From: an uncultured Roseobacter sp.
Lineage (GTDB): Bacteria > Pseudomonadota > Alphaproteobacteria > Rhodobacterales > Rhodobacteraceae
DNA length: 64,000 nucleotides
Assembly: GCF_947495025.1 (NCBI RefSeq)
Contig: NZ_CANLXG010000002.1
Span: 124,001-188,000, forward strand
Direction: 5' to 3'
This document shows positions 37,044 through 46,883 of the stretch, in pieces. Position numbers and translations under genes: made by a program. The notes under the pieces were generated by a model that saw only the letters and a list, made by a program, of their open reading frames with translations, searched no databases and was not told the DNA's origin. The number at the start of each line of letters is the position of its first letter. Within the stretch, counting starts at the first letter, position 1.

Positions 37044-38353
37044 CAGCCGATCCTTTCAAGGATCAGCGCCGGCAGACTGTCAGGCGCCTCCTCATCAATC
37101 CGGACCGCAGCGTGTACCGCAGCCGCAGCGGCATCCGCAGCCTCCGGACGTGCCGCGTGAACCACCGCCAGCGGCTGGCCGCGCGAAACCCGCTCGCCAA
37201 GCCGGACAACGCCCGCGATTCCGACAGCGGGGTCAATCCTGTCAGTTTCCACCCGGCGTCCCCCGCCCAGCGCCACAACAGCCATTCCCAGCGCCTCGCC
37301 ATCAATGGCGCTGACGTAGCCGCCTTTGCGCGCTGTGATCTCGCGGATCACCGTGGCTTCAGGCAGAAAACGACCGCTGTTTTCCAGAAATTTCACCGGT
37401 CCGCCCATTGCCGCAACCATACGACCAAACCGCTCTGCCGCGCGCCCGTCACGGATCGCGTCATCAATCGCATCAGCACCGGTCTGGACGTCGTCGACGA
37501 CGCCGGCATTGGCCAGCAAAACGCCCCCCAGAGCTGCAGAAATCTCGACCAGCGGGCCTCTTTTGTCGCCGTTCAGCACTGCAACCACCTCGGCCACTTC
37601 CAGCGCATTTCCGAGCGACGGAGCCAGCGGCTGGCTCATGTCGCTGATCACAGCTGTGGTCGGACAGCCCGCCGCGTTTGCGGTTGTGACCAGCGCATGA
37701 GCCAGTTTTCTGGCCGCTTTGGTATCCTTCATAAACGCGCCGCTGCCGGTCTTTACATCCAGCACCAGCCCATCAAGACCGGCTGCCAGCTTTTTGGACA
37801 GGATGGACGCTGTGATCAGATCAAGACTGTCGACTGTCGAAGTTACATCGCGCACCGCGTAGAGGCGCCTGTCTGCAGGCGCGACGTCGGCGCTTGCGCC
37901 AACGATGGCGCATCCCGCTTCGGCAACAATCTGGCGAAACCGCGATTCTTCGTGCTGTGTGATCAGGCCGGGAATTGCATCAAGCTTGTCCAGCGTACCT
38001 CCGGTATGCCCCAGGCCACGACCCGAAATCATCGGAACCCAGGCCCCACAGGCAGCGAGTGCCGGGGCCAGCAAAAGCGACACACAGTCACCCACGCCGC
38101 CCGTTGAGTGTTTATCCAGTACAGGCCCGTCCAGATTCCAGTCCAGCACCTTGCCGCTGTCACGCATCGCGAGCGTCAGTGCCACACGTCCCGCCTCATC
38201 AAGTCCGCGCGCACAGATGCCCATGGCAAAAGCCCCCGCCTGAGCATCGCTGACCGATCCGTCGGCCAGCCCCTGAGCCATCCAGCCCAACGCATCATCA
38301 TCCAGTGGCAATCCATGCCTGAGACGCCCCAGAATGTTGCGCGCGCCGGGCAT
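37043..38353 (-). CDS. deoA: thymidine phosphorylase
   Basis: The 436-residue enzyme shows the pyrimidine-nucleoside phosphorylase blocks LDKHSTGGVGD (phosphate site), GRGLGHTGGTLDKLDAI and SKKLAAGLDGLVLDVKTGSGAFM. It phosphorolyses thymidine or deoxyuridine to base and deoxyribose 1-phosphate. It overlaps cdd and deoB by one base at each end, giving tightly coupled translation. Confidence 0.97.
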   Translation of the reverse strand: MPGARNILGRLRHGLPLDDDALGWMAQGLADGSVSDAQAGAFAMGICARGLDEAGRVALTLAMRDSGKVLDWNLDGPVLDKHSTGGVGDCVSLLLAPALAACGAWVPMISGRGLGHTGGTLDKLDAIPGLITQHEESRFRQIVAEAGCAIVGASADVAPADRRLYAVRDVTSTVDSLDLITASILSKKLAAGLDGLVLDVKTGSGAFMKDTKAARKLAHALVTTANAAGCPTTAVISDMSQPLAPSLGNALEVAEVVAVLNGDKRGPLVEISAALGGVLLANAGVVDDVQTGADAIDDAIRDGRAAERFGRMVAAMGGPVKFLENSGRFLPEATVIREITARKGGYVSAIDGEALGMAVVALGGGRRVETDRIDPAVGIAGVVRLGERVSRGQPLAVVHAARPEAADAAAAAVHAAVRIDEEAPDSLPALILERIG

Positions 38354-38742
38354 CAGCGGTCCATATGGCTTGCGCTGAAAACGCCTGGCAACAGGTCACC
38401 CACCGTCGTGGACTGCTCTGCACCACCGGTCGTTGCCATAGTAACGACAGCATCAGCCGACGCAAACTCTGCGAGCTTCTGGCGACATCCGCCGCAGGGT
38501 GTGACAGGCGTTGGTGAACCGGCAATAACATAGGCTTCGGTCAGTTGCGTCTCACCAGCAGCAACCATCGCGGCAATGGCTCCCGCCTCGGCGCAGGTCC
38601 CTTCGGGATAGGCGACATTCTCGACGTTGCAGCCCACGTAGATCTCTCCCGATGCGCCGCGCACAGCCGCACCGACCTGGAAACCGGAATATGGCGCATA
38701 GGCGTTTTCGCGCACCTCTGTCGCGGCTTTCTGCAGGCTCAT
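38353..38742 (-). CDS. cdd: cytidine deaminase
   Basis: This 129-residue homotetrameric-type enzyme has CAEAGAIAAM (zinc Cys and catalytic Glu) and PCGGCRQKL (two zinc Cys). It deaminates cytidine and deoxycytidine to uridine forms, feeding DeoA and Upp. It is the first gene of the operon. Confidence 0.97.
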   Translation of the reverse strand: MSLQKAATEVRENAYAPYSGFQVGAAVRGASGEIYVGCNVENVAYPEGTCAEAGAIAAMVAAGETQLTEAYVIAGSPTPVTPCGGCRQKLAEFASADAVVTMATTGGAEQSTTVGDLLPGVFSASHMDR

Positions 38743-38825
38743 AACTGTGCATCCTGTTGCATGTCAGATCACCAGCCTGTCGCCGTGCTTCCCGCTTTGC
38801 AAGAGCCGGAGGTCTCTTTTCTGAG

Positions 38826-39911
38826 TCAGATCAGAGATGTTTCGAACACGCCGGGCAGCGAAACCTCCAGCAATTCCAGATCTTCGGAAGGATCCTCGTA
38901 ACCGACAGCCATTCCTGGCGGGACCACAAAGGCATCGCCTGCTTCCAGCAGATGTGGGTCACGTCCCTCTGCGGTCAGCGTCATGCGCCCCTCCATCACA
39001 AACGTGAACAGGATATCGCTGTCGTGCCTCGTCTGCGGCGACGGCCCGCCCGCTGGTCTGACCACATGCACACCCGCCACATTGCCCGTATGCCGCGCGA
39101 TCGTTGTGTCACGGCTCTGAAAACCGGGAATGCGAAACGGTGCCCAGATCGCGTCGTCCGCACGGTGATGCACAAAGCGCTGTCCCTGAAAGTCACGACC
39201 CGGGTTGGCCGGCCCGTTTGGCAATGTCATTTCGTGATCTATTGTCGTGACGTGTTCTGCCGGAACACCTATCTCGATCACCTCAATATTATCCGAAGCA
39301 TAAAGCACCCGGTGGCGGATCTCCGGCGGCTGGATGACACAGTTCCCGGCAAACAGCCGGAACGGTTCGCCCTGATCTTCGTAAACCAGATCAACCCAGC
39401 CCCGGTAACAGAAGATCAGCTGAAAACCGACGGTATGATAGTGAACCATGTCCGGCACCGGACCGCCGTCCGGAATCCGGATGTGACTGGCGATAATCGA
39501 TCCGCCCAGACGATCCGGGATCAGATCGCGATAGTGCATTCCGGCACGGCCGATAATCCATGGTGCCTGATCGGCCAGGCGTCGCACCACAAAGGAATGC
39601 ACAGTTTCGGGCATCACCAGAGGTTCGTGCAGAGGCACGATCTCGATGCGGGTTCCATTCGGAGCAGTGAGAATGCGTTGACCCTCAGCAAACTGGTCCG
39701 GTTCTTCAGTAAGTATCCTGAGCGTTCCCGGCGCTTCTGCGGCATTTTTTTCAACACGAACGCGCAGGCCGTGACCGGAAAAAACCGCAACCGAAGGATC
39801 ATCAGCCGGATAGATCATATCCATCCGCATCTTCAGCACCTTTGTGAAAAAAGGTATATCCGCCCGCAACTCCTGCGTGGGCAGAACCACCTCTGCTCTG
39901 ATCTCAGCCAT
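38826..39911 (-). CDS. VOC-like plus double cupin fusion protein
   Basis: The first ~105 residues read as a glyoxalase/VOC module (VVLPTQELRADIPFFTKVLKM, then FSGHGLRVRVEK and NGTRIEIVPL). Two cupin domains follow, at about 150-225 (MVHYHTVGFQLIFCYRGWVDLVY and FAGNCVIQPPEIRH) and about 265-350 (HDSDILFTFVMEGRMTL and LEAGDAFVVPPG). Both folds often hold a metal and catalyse oxygenation, isomerisation or epimerisation. Metal ligands are plausible in cupin 1 (HxH, E, H) but less clear in cupin 2. It stands alone behind the cdd operon. Function is unknown. Confidence 0.75.
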   Translation of the reverse strand: MAEIRAEVVLPTQELRADIPFFTKVLKMRMDMIYPADDPSVAVFSGHGLRVRVEKNAAEAPGTLRILTEEPDQFAEGQRILTAPNGTRIEIVPLHEPLVMPETVHSFVVRRLADQAPWIIGRAGMHYRDLIPDRLGGSIIASHIRIPDGGPVPDMVHYHTVGFQLIFCYRGWVDLVYEDQGEPFRLFAGNCVIQPPEIRHRVLYASDNIEVIEIGVPAEHVTTIDHEMTLPNGPANPGRDFQGQRFVHHRADDAIWAPFRIPGFQSRDTTIARHTGNVAGVHVVRPAGGPSPQTRHDSDILFTFVMEGRMTLTAEGRDPHLLEAGDAFVVPPGMAVGYEDPSEDLELLEVSLPGVFETSLI

Positions 39912-40147
39912 CTAAACCTCTCAATCGCCCGCGCAGACTGCGATCTGTCCGCTGTTTTGACAAGGCCGGGCGTTCTGCTTGTGGCCTGAAATTTCCGGCG
40001 GTCTCCAGGCGTCGGTACCTTTCGCTCCGGGCTGTGCCACCTGCCGGCACGCCGCCTGATACGCGCCGGAAAGGCGACGCGGCAGCGATCACAATTACCG
40101 CCGGGCACGGGTTCGCGCCAAACTACGCCTTGGCGGCATCACCCGAT

Positions 40148-40165
40148 TAGTTTAATGCTAAACTA
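40148..40165. promoter_or_regulatory. palindromic operator upstream of malic enzyme gene
   Basis: TAGTTTA (40148-40154) and TAAACTA (40159-40165) form a perfect 7-bp inverted repeat around ATGC. It ends 24 bases before the maeB ATG, a position that would overlap promoter or early transcript. I recognise no specific regulator. Confidence 0.55.
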
Positions 40166-40189
40166 TTATTGAAGCAGGAGATGCATGAG

Positions 40190-42463
40190 ATGAGCGACAC
40201 CCAGAATCTGCGCCAGGCAGCGCTCGATTATCACGAATTTCCCAAACCCGGAAAACTCGAGATCCGCGCGACCAAACCTCTGGCCAACGGTCGTGATCTC
40301 GCCCGCGCCTATTCGCCCGGCGTTGCCGAAGCCTGCCTTGAAATCAAGGAAGACCCCTCCGCCGCTGCGCGCTTTACAGCACGCGGCAATCTTGTGGCCG
40401 TCGTGTCGAACGGAACGGCTGTTCTGGGCCTTGGAAACATCGGAGCACTTGCCTCGAAACCTGTGATGGAAGGTAAGGCAGTTCTGTTCAAAAAATTCGC
40501 GGCAATTGACTGTTTTGACGTCGAGGTTGACGAAACCGATCCGGAAAAGCTCGCAGATATTGTCTGCGCGCTCGAGCCGACCTTTGGCGCGATCAACCTC
40601 GAGGACATCAAGGCGCCGGACTGTTTCACGGTTGAACGCATCTGCCGTGAACGGATGAATATCCCGGTATTTCATGACGACCAGCACGGGACGGCGATTG
40701 TCGTGGGGGCTGCTGCCAAAAACGCGCTGCACGTTGCGGGCAAAAAATTCGAAGACATCAAGATCGTCTCGACCGGCGGGGGTGCTGCGGGCATTGCCTG
40801 TCTGAACATGCTCCTCAAGCTCGGTGTGAAACGTGAAAACGTCTGGCTCTGTGACATCAACGGCCTCGTTTATGAAGGCCGCGAGGTCGACATGAACCCC
40901 ATCAAATCCGAATTCGCCCAGGTGTCGGACCTGCGCACGCTGGATGACGTCATCCACGACGCCGATCTTTTCCTCGGCCTTTCGGGGCCGGGCGTGCTGA
41001 GCCAGGACATGGTCAAGAAGATGGCCAAAAGGCCGATCATCTTTGCCCTGGCCAATCCCACACCGGAAATCCTGCCAGAGCTGGCACGCGAAGTTGCCCC
41101 CGACGCCATCATCGCGACAGGCCGCTCTGATTTTCCGAACCAGGTCAACAACGTGCTGTGTTTTCCGTTTATTTTCCGAGGTGCGCTTGATGTTGGTGCC
41201 ACGACCATCAACGATGAGATGCAGCTTGCCTGTATTGACGGGATTGCCGAGCTTGCGCGCGCGACCACCTCGGCGGAGGCAGCGGCGGCATACCAGGGTG
41301 AGCAACTCACTTTCGGGGCAGACTACCTCATCCCAAAACCCTTCGATCCAAGGCTGGTGGGCGTGGTTTCATCGGCTGTCGCACAGGCAGCAATGGAAAC
41401 CGGCGTCGCAACACGCCCCATCGAAAACCTGGAAGCATACCGGCAGAAACTGGATGGCTCCGTATTCAAATCAGCCCTGTTCATGCGCCCGGTATTTGCA
41501 GCCGCACGCGGAGCAACGCGCCGCATTGTTTTCGCAGAAGGTGAAGACGAGCGTGTGTTACGCGCAGCCCAGGCTGTGCTTGAGGAAACGGTCGAACGCC
41601 CGATCCTGATCGGTCGTCCCGATGTGATCAACAGCCGCCTGGAACGTGCCGGGCTGACCATCCGGCTTGGTGAACACGTAGATCTTGTGAACCCGGAGAA
41701 TGACCCGCGGTACCGGGACTACTGGGAAACGTATCACCACCTGATGGCCCGTCGCGGTATCACGCCCGATCTTGCCCGTGCGATCATGCGAACGAATACA
41801 ACCGCCATCGCGGCGGTAATGGTGCACCGCGAGGAGGCCGACAGCATGATCTGCGGCACCTTCGGCGAGTTCACCTGGCATCTGAATTATATCAATCAGG
41901 TGCTTGGCAAGGACGGTCTGCATCCGGTGGGCGCGCTGTCGATGATGATCCTTGAGGACGGGCCGCTTTTCGTGGCTGACACCCAGGTGCACCTGCACCC
42001 TGACCCGCAACAGATCGCCGAGATTGCCATCGGCGCTGCGCGCCACGTGCGCCGCTTCGGGATCGAGCCACGCATCGCATTCTGTTCGCAGTCCCAGTTC
42101 GGCAACAAGGGCGAAGGCACCGGCGGGCGTCTGCGCGCCGCCATCAGACTGCTCGACGAGGGCAACCATGATTTCTGCTATGAAGGCGAGATGAACATCG
42201 ACACGGCGCTTGATCCGGAACTGCGTGCCCGCATCCTTCCCGGCAACCGGATGGAAGGTGCCGCGAATGTGCTGGTGTTTGCCCATGCGGACGCAGCTTC
42301 TGGCGTACGCAACATTCTCAAGATGAAGGGTGGTGGGCTCGAGGTCGGACCGATTCTGATGGGCATGGGCAACAAGGCTCATATCGTTTCTCAGTCGATT
42401 ACCGCGCGCGGGTTGCTGAATGTCTCGGCCATCGCGGGTACACCCGTCGACGTTTACGGCTGA
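40190..42463 (+). CDS. maeB: NADP-dependent malic enzyme (MaeB type)
   Basis: The 757-residue protein has an N-terminal malic-enzyme half (about 1-425; [47 protein letters not shown]). Its C-terminal half resembles phosphotransacetylase and is regulatory in MaeB enzymes. It decarboxylates malate to pyruvate with NADPH formation. I choose the ATG at 40190 because AGGAG lies 9 bases upstream; TTG 40169 and ATG 40181 are alternatives. The palindrome at 40148-40165 suggests dedicated regulation. Confidence 0.95.
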   Translation: MSDTQNLRQAALDYHEFPKPGKLEIRATKPLANGRDLARAYSPGVAEACLEIKEDPSAAARFTARGNLVAVVSNGTAVLGLGNIGALASKPVMEGKAVLFKKFAAIDCFDVEVDETDPEKLADIVCALEPTFGAINLEDIKAPDCFTVERICRERMNIPVFHDDQHGTAIVVGAAAKNALHVAGKKFEDIKIVSTGGGAAGIACLNMLLKLGVKRENVWLCDINGLVYEGREVDMNPIKSEFAQVSDLRTLDDVIHDADLFLGLSGPGVLSQDMVKKMAKRPIIFALANPTPEILPELAREVAPDAIIATGRSDFPNQVNNVLCFPFIFRGALDVGATTINDEMQLACIDGIAELARATTSAEAAAAYQGEQLTFGADYLIPKPFDPRLVGVVSSAVAQAAMETGVATRPIENLEAYRQKLDGSVFKSALFMRPVFAAARGATRRIVFAEGEDERVLRAAQAVLEETVERPILIGRPDVINSRLERAGLTIRLGEHVDLVNPENDPRYRDYWETYHHLMARRGITPDLARAIMRTNTTAIAAVMVHREEADSMICGTFGEFTWHLNYINQVLGKDGLHPVGALSMMILEDGPLFVADTQVHLHPDPQQIAEIAIGAARHVRRFGIEPRIAFCSQSQFGNKGEGTGGRLRAAIRLLDEGNHDFCYEGEMNIDTALDPELRARILPGNRMEGAANVLVFAHADAASGVRNILKMKGGGLEVGPILMGMGNKAHIVSQSITARGLLNVSAIAGTPVDVYG

Positions 42464-42612
42464 TCACGCGCCTGTCCTGCTCATCCTGCCGGTCCCTTCG
42501 GGGCCTGACGGGGCACGGGCAGACGCACGCTTGTGTGACCCTGCGTGGGGTTGCCGCAGGCGACAAGCTCTCTATCTCCGGTTATACAAGTGGTTGGTCT
42601 GGAGTTTATCCG

Positions 42613-42873
42613 ATGTTTCTGAGAATTTTTCTGATCCTGAGTTTTTCGGCACTGGCCGCCTGCGCTTCTGTGAGCAACGAACGCACGTCCACCTATACTG
42701 TGGATGGCCAGGTCTACCCGCTGCGCACACAGACGGTTACCAGCGGCAGCCGCACATTCGATACCAGCAGCGTGCGCGTACGCGGCATGTGGTTCCAGTG
42801 TCTTCCTGCAAGCCCGGGCAGTTGCGAAGCGGCTGTGCGTCTGGCGAAACAGGATCGGCGTGTCGACTTCTGA
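42613..42873 (+). CDS. small lipoprotein
   Basis: This 86-residue protein opens with a lipoprotein signal (MFLRIFLILSFSALAAC, lipobox LAAC with the acylated Cys17). The mature part is polar and rich in Thr/Ser (SNERTSTYTVDGQVYPLRTQT). It is probably anchored in the outer or inner membrane leaflet. Start chosen for the signal and an upstream GGAG. Function is unknown. Confidence 0.78.
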   Translation: MFLRIFLILSFSALAACASVSNERTSTYTVDGQVYPLRTQTVTSGSRTFDTSSVRVRGMWFQCLPASPGSCEAAVRLAKQDRRVDF

Positions 42874-43006
42874 CCGGCATGCCCAGGCCGGAGCCTTTCC
42901 CTGTGCCCGGCCGTGCCCCCGCCTTGTGACCAACTGACGCAGGACTTGCTCTCCCCCTGTCCAAGGGCGTAACCATAGCGCCAGAAGCGACCGGGGGAGG
43001 CACAGC

Positions 43007-44902
43007 GTGAATTACAAGCAAACCTATCAGGCCAGCCTTGACGATCCCGAAAACTGGTGGATGAACGCCGCTGAGGCCATTGACTGGGACCGCAAACCCC
43101 GCAAAGCGCTGACTGATCTGGGCGAAAACCTCTATGAATGGTTCGCTGATGGTATGGTCAACGGCTGCTGGAACGCCGTCGACAGGCATGTGAATGCCGG
43201 ACGTGGCGATCAGAAAGCGATCATCTACGACAGTCCGATTACCGGCGCAAAATCCGCAACCACCTATGCAGAGCTGCAGACACAGGTGGCGGGTCTGGCA
43301 GGTGCGCTTGTCGCGCAGGGCGTCACTAAGGGCGACCGCGTGATCATCTACATGCCTATGGTGCCGGAGGCGCTGGTCGCAATGCTCGCCTGCGCGCGGA
43401 TCGGCGCAGTTCACTCGGTGGTCTTCGGCGGATTTGCCGCAAACGAACTGGCTGTGCGCATCGACGACTGCACGCCCAAGGCTGTCCTGGCAGCATCCTG
43501 CGGCATCGAACCCGGGCGGATCGTGGAATACAAACCACTGCTCGACGGCGCAATCGACATGGCCGCCCACAAGCCCGACGTCTGCATTATCCTGCAGCGC
43601 GAACAGGCGATGGCAGAGCTGATCCCGGGCCGCGATCTGGACTGGCACGCAGCTCAGGAAGGCGTTGAACCTGCGGACTGCGTTCCGGTCGAGGGCAATC
43701 ATCCCGCCTATATCCTCTATACATCCGGCACCACCGGCGCCCCCAAAGGCGTGGTGCGCCCCACTGGCGGACACCTCGTGGCGCTGCACTGGACCATGAA
43801 AAACATCTACAATGTCGATCCGGGTGATGTCTTCTGGGCCGCTTCAGATGTGGGCTGGGTCGTGGGGCACAGCTATATCTGTTACGCGCCGCTGATCCAC
43901 GGCAACACGACTGTTGTGTTCGAGGGCAAGCCTGTCGGAACGCCGGATGCCGGCACGTTCTGGCGCGTTATCGCTGAACACAATGTGCGCAGTTTCTTTA
44001 CGGCACCTACGGCCATTCGCGCTGTGAAACGTGAGGACCCAAAAGGGCTCGAGCGCCAGAAGTACAATCTGTCAGGTCTGCGTGCGCTCTATCTGGCTGG
44101 AGAACGGGCTGACCCGGATACAATTGAGTGGGCAGGCGATCTGCTGGGCGTGCCTGTCTATGACCACTGGTGGCAGACCGAGACCGGCTATACCATTGCC
44201 GGCAATCCGGCGGGCCTCGAAGCACTGCCTGTCAAGGTCGGCTCACCCACTGTGGCAATGCCCGGCTACGACGTTCAGATTCTTGACGAGGCCGGGCACC
44301 CGATGAAACCCGGTGAACTGGGCGCCATCGCCGTGAAGCTTCCATTGCCGCCGGGCACATTGCCGACCCTCTGGAACGCCACCGACCGCTTCCGCAAAAG
44401 CTACCTGACCACCTTCCCGGGCTATTACGAAACCGGCGATGCCGGCATGATCGACGAGGACGGGTACCTCTACATCATGGCCCGCACCGATGATGTCATC
44501 AACGTGGCGGGTCACAGGCTCTCGACCGGCGCGATGGAAGAAGTTCTGGCCGGCCACCCGGACGTTGCGGAATGCGCTGTTGTCGGCGTGTCAGACGCGC
44601 TCAAAGGACAGGCTCCGCTGGGCCTGCTGTGTCTGACAACCGGTGTGAACCGCCCGCACGATGAAATCACTGCAGAGTGCGTGAAACTGGTGCGCGAGAA
44701 AATCGGCCCCGTTGCGGCGTTCCGTAACGCGCTGGTGGTCAACCGGTTGCCAAAGACGAGATCAGGGAAAATTCTGCGGGCGACCGTTGTCAAAATCGCT
44801 GACAACCAGCCATTCCGAATGCCGGCCACGATCGACGATCCGGTCATTCTGGACGAGATACGCGATGCTCTGCAAACCATCGGCTACGCCAGCGACGGCT
44901 GA
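43007..44902 (+). CDS. prpE: propionyl-CoA synthetase
   Basis: The 631-residue ANL ligase has the acetyl-CoA-synthetase-like layout (YILYTSGTTGAPKGVVRPTGG, VYDHWWQTETG, MARTDDVINVAGHRLSTGAMEE, KTRSGKILR). Family-typical features of PrpE are the start MNYKQTYQASLDDPENWW and the absence of the longer Acs N-terminus. It activates propionate for the methylcitrate or methylmalonyl route. No other propionate gene is adjacent. Confidence 0.94.
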   Translation: MNYKQTYQASLDDPENWWMNAAEAIDWDRKPRKALTDLGENLYEWFADGMVNGCWNAVDRHVNAGRGDQKAIIYDSPITGAKSATTYAELQTQVAGLAGALVAQGVTKGDRVIIYMPMVPEALVAMLACARIGAVHSVVFGGFAANELAVRIDDCTPKAVLAASCGIEPGRIVEYKPLLDGAIDMAAHKPDVCIILQREQAMAELIPGRDLDWHAAQEGVEPADCVPVEGNHPAYILYTSGTTGAPKGVVRPTGGHLVALHWTMKNIYNVDPGDVFWAASDVGWVVGHSYICYAPLIHGNTTVVFEGKPVGTPDAGTFWRVIAEHNVRSFFTAPTAIRAVKREDPKGLERQKYNLSGLRALYLAGERADPDTIEWAGDLLGVPVYDHWWQTETGYTIAGNPAGLEALPVKVGSPTVAMPGYDVQILDEAGHPMKPGELGAIAVKLPLPPGTLPTLWNATDRFRKSYLTTFPGYYETGDAGMIDEDGYLYIMARTDDVINVAGHRLSTGAMEEVLAGHPDVAECAVVGVSDALKGQAPLGLLCLTTGVNRPHDEITAECVKLVREKIGPVAAFRNALVVNRLPKTRSGKILRATVVKIADNQPFRMPATIDDPVILDEIRDALQTIGYASDG

Positions 44903-45029
44903 GGCTATTGCCGCATTGCGGTGATTTCGAATCAACGCGAACACACCGTACAGACGCGTTTTCGAAACGATGTCTCGTCAAACTAGAACATTTTGCGGGA
45001 TTGTTTCCTGCCTTCTCCCGTCGGGGTAG

Positions 45030-45056
45030 AAAACCGTTCACGTTTTCGGTTTTTTA
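45030..45056 (+). terminator. possible prpE terminator
   Basis: AAAACCG (45030-45036) pairs with CGGTTTT (45047-45053) and runs into T residues. The stem is AT-rich and lies 127 bases after the prpE stop, so efficiency is uncertain. Confidence 0.4.
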
Positions 45057-45142
45057 ACACTTCGTTCTTGTTTCAGACCCTGCCTTCACGTCTCCTCACC
45101 ACACAAAAAAACGGCAAAAATGGGACGAAGTAAGGAAATTAA

Positions 45143-45919
45143 ATGGTTTACAAAAGTATCATAGCGGCCGCGGCCCTGCTGCTTGCAGCGCCTGTGGCAA
45201 CATTTGCGGGAACAGTACATAACCTCGAAGACGACGTGTACTACCTGACTGACTACAATATCGGCGAGGTCAAGCAGCCCCGCACATTTTACAGTAACCA
45301 CGTCACCGGTTCGGGCGTGAACATTCACTGGTCTGCCAGCGCAGACAGCCGCATGGTTGTTGAAGACGGAAAAGCCACTATGTCCGGCTCCGCAACGAAC
45401 ACGGGTTCATCGGGTCTGACGTTTGACTTCGAGCTGAGCTTTACTCGTTCGGAGATCGGCCCCAAAGGTGCGTACTGCCAGTTCCTTGGCAGCATCGATC
45501 AGGGCTGCGATGCAGACAACACCAAAAAGCTGATTGCCGACGGTGATCTGGATCCAACGGCCTGGGACTACTTCAATCTTGACAAAGGTACCATCACGGG
45601 CACGGGCGCTCTTGCCGGATACGTCTGGTCTTTGGCAAACAACAGCGGCCACCAGACACAGGCAGGCATCAATGCCAACGCACTGTTGCTGGACGACGCG
45701 CTGGGTGTTTCGCTGTGGTACGACTATACACTCGTCTCAGCGCCGGTTTCTGATTTCGCTGCTCGGGTTGCAGCGCCGTCATGGAGCGTCAGATCATCCG
45801 GAAAAGGCGATATCAACGCAGATCTGATCCCGACACCGCTGCCCGCAGCAGCGTGGATGCTGATCGCAGGCGTTGCAGGTCTTGGCGCCATGGGTCGCAA
45901 AAAGCGTAAAGCAGCCTGA
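45143..45919 (+). CDS. PLPA-CTERM sorting-domain secreted protein
   Basis: The 258-residue protein has an N-terminal signal peptide (1-22, cut at TFA-GTV) and a C-terminal sorting signal: TPLPAAAWMLIAGVAGLG, then GRKKRKAA. That is the (V)PLPA motif, membrane helix and basic tail of the VPLPA-CTERM class processed by exosortase-type enzymes. The mature domain is beta-rich, with one Cys pair (YCQFLGSIDQGC). It is likely exported and anchored or released at the surface, often linked to exopolysaccharide. No exosortase gene lies in this window. Confidence 0.85.
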   Translation: MVYKSIIAAAALLLAAPVATFAGTVHNLEDDVYYLTDYNIGEVKQPRTFYSNHVTGSGVNIHWSASADSRMVVEDGKATMSGSATNTGSSGLTFDFELSFTRSEIGPKGAYCQFLGSIDQGCDADNTKKLIADGDLDPTAWDYFNLDKGTITGTGALAGYVWSLANNSGHQTQAGINANALLLDDALGVSLWYDYTLVSAPVSDFAARVAAPSWSVRSSGKGDINADLIPTPLPAAAWMLIAGVAGLGAMGRKKRKAA

Positions 45920-46424
45920 TCTGCTGACAGAATGCAGCTGAGGGGGCGCTCCGGATCGGGGCGCCCTTTCTTCTTTCCGACACCCGTTCCAATCTCCGTC
46001 CGGAACGGGTACAGCCGATAGATACCGCCGCCGGAAGTGTCGGAAAGTAAAGGTATCAGGCATCCCCAGACATTCAGAATTGACCTCGATGCGGGCGGCA
46101 ACCCGCGCAGGCCGTCCCGATCAAAGTGCGCAACCGGACCGCCGGCTGACCCCCTGTTCGGACCCGGTGACACGTGCAGCCACACATCAGACCACTGGGA
46201 TGACGGCCGGTTTTCAGCACCCGCCAGAACCTCCGCAACAGCCTTTCCTGACCCGTCAGAAACGCCCGCGGCGTCTCGCCGACCGCCGGAAACCAAAGGG
46301 CATGAAATGAGCAGATATCCGCGCGCGACAGGATCACCTGAAAAATGTGATCGGGCGGCACAAGCATTTATGTTGACCGGTGGCAGACGCATTGTCAGGC
46401 TGGAGGCATCAGAGAGGAATAAAT
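45920..46424. other. 505-base intergenic region
   Basis: After the terminator at 45942-45972 I see no credible gene. A short frame from an ATG at 46310 overlaps the next gene in another phase and has no family likeness. The region before 46425 must hold the promoter of the SCO operon, but I could not place it with confidence. Confidence 0.55.
45942..45972 (+). terminator. intrinsic terminator after the PLPA-CTERM gene
   Basis: GGGCGC (45944-45949) pairs with GCGCCC (45961-45966), followed by TTTCTTCTTT. It begins 22 bases after the stop. Confidence 0.75.
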
Positions 46425-46883
46425 ATGCGCGGAAAATTCAAGGCAGCCCTGGCGGTTATGCTGGCGCCACTCGCCCTCCCGGCAGCGGCATCAGAGGGGA
46501 CACGCATCCAGGTCACAGGCGAGATCATCGACACGTGGTGTTACTATTCGGGCGTGATGGGCGGCCCCGATGCGGTTGTCGGCTCGGCACACCACACCTG
46601 CGCGCTCTGGTGTTCGGCCGGCGGAATTCCGGTGGGACTGCTGGCAGAAGACGGCACGGTTTATATGGTGCTCAAAATTGAACAGGACGCAGGCTCCGCA
46701 AGCGGAGACACCCAGCTCAGTCTCGCGGCCCACACGGTCACAGCCGACGGCATGCTCTACGAACGCGACGGCCTGAACTATCTGGTGGTGAGCGAAGTCA
46801 TCAGCGACATGGATATCGTCAATACCACCCACGAGGATTATGGCACCGTGCCACCTTTTTCATTCCCGGATCCGAACAAATGA
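46425..46883 (+). CDS. periplasmic Cys/His-rich protein, SCO operon
   Basis: The 152-residue protein has a signal peptide (about 1-22, cut near AAA-SEG) and a GAGGAA ribosome site. Its core GEIIDTWCYYSGVMGG and SAHHTCALWCSAGG holds Cys39, His56, His57, Cys59 and Cys63, a pattern suited to binding copper or another soft metal. The stop overlaps the next start by 4 bases (ATGA). It is the first gene of a three-gene operon ending in an SCO-type protein. I do not know a named family, and the metal role is inferred. Confidence 0.75.
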   Translation: MRGKFKAALAVMLAPLALPAAASEGTRIQVTGEIIDTWCYYSGVMGGPDAVVGSAHHTCALWCSAGGIPVGLLAEDGTVYMVLKIEQDAGSASGDTQLSLAAHTVTADGMLYERDGLNYLVVSEVISDMDIVNTTHEDYGTVPPFSFPDPNK

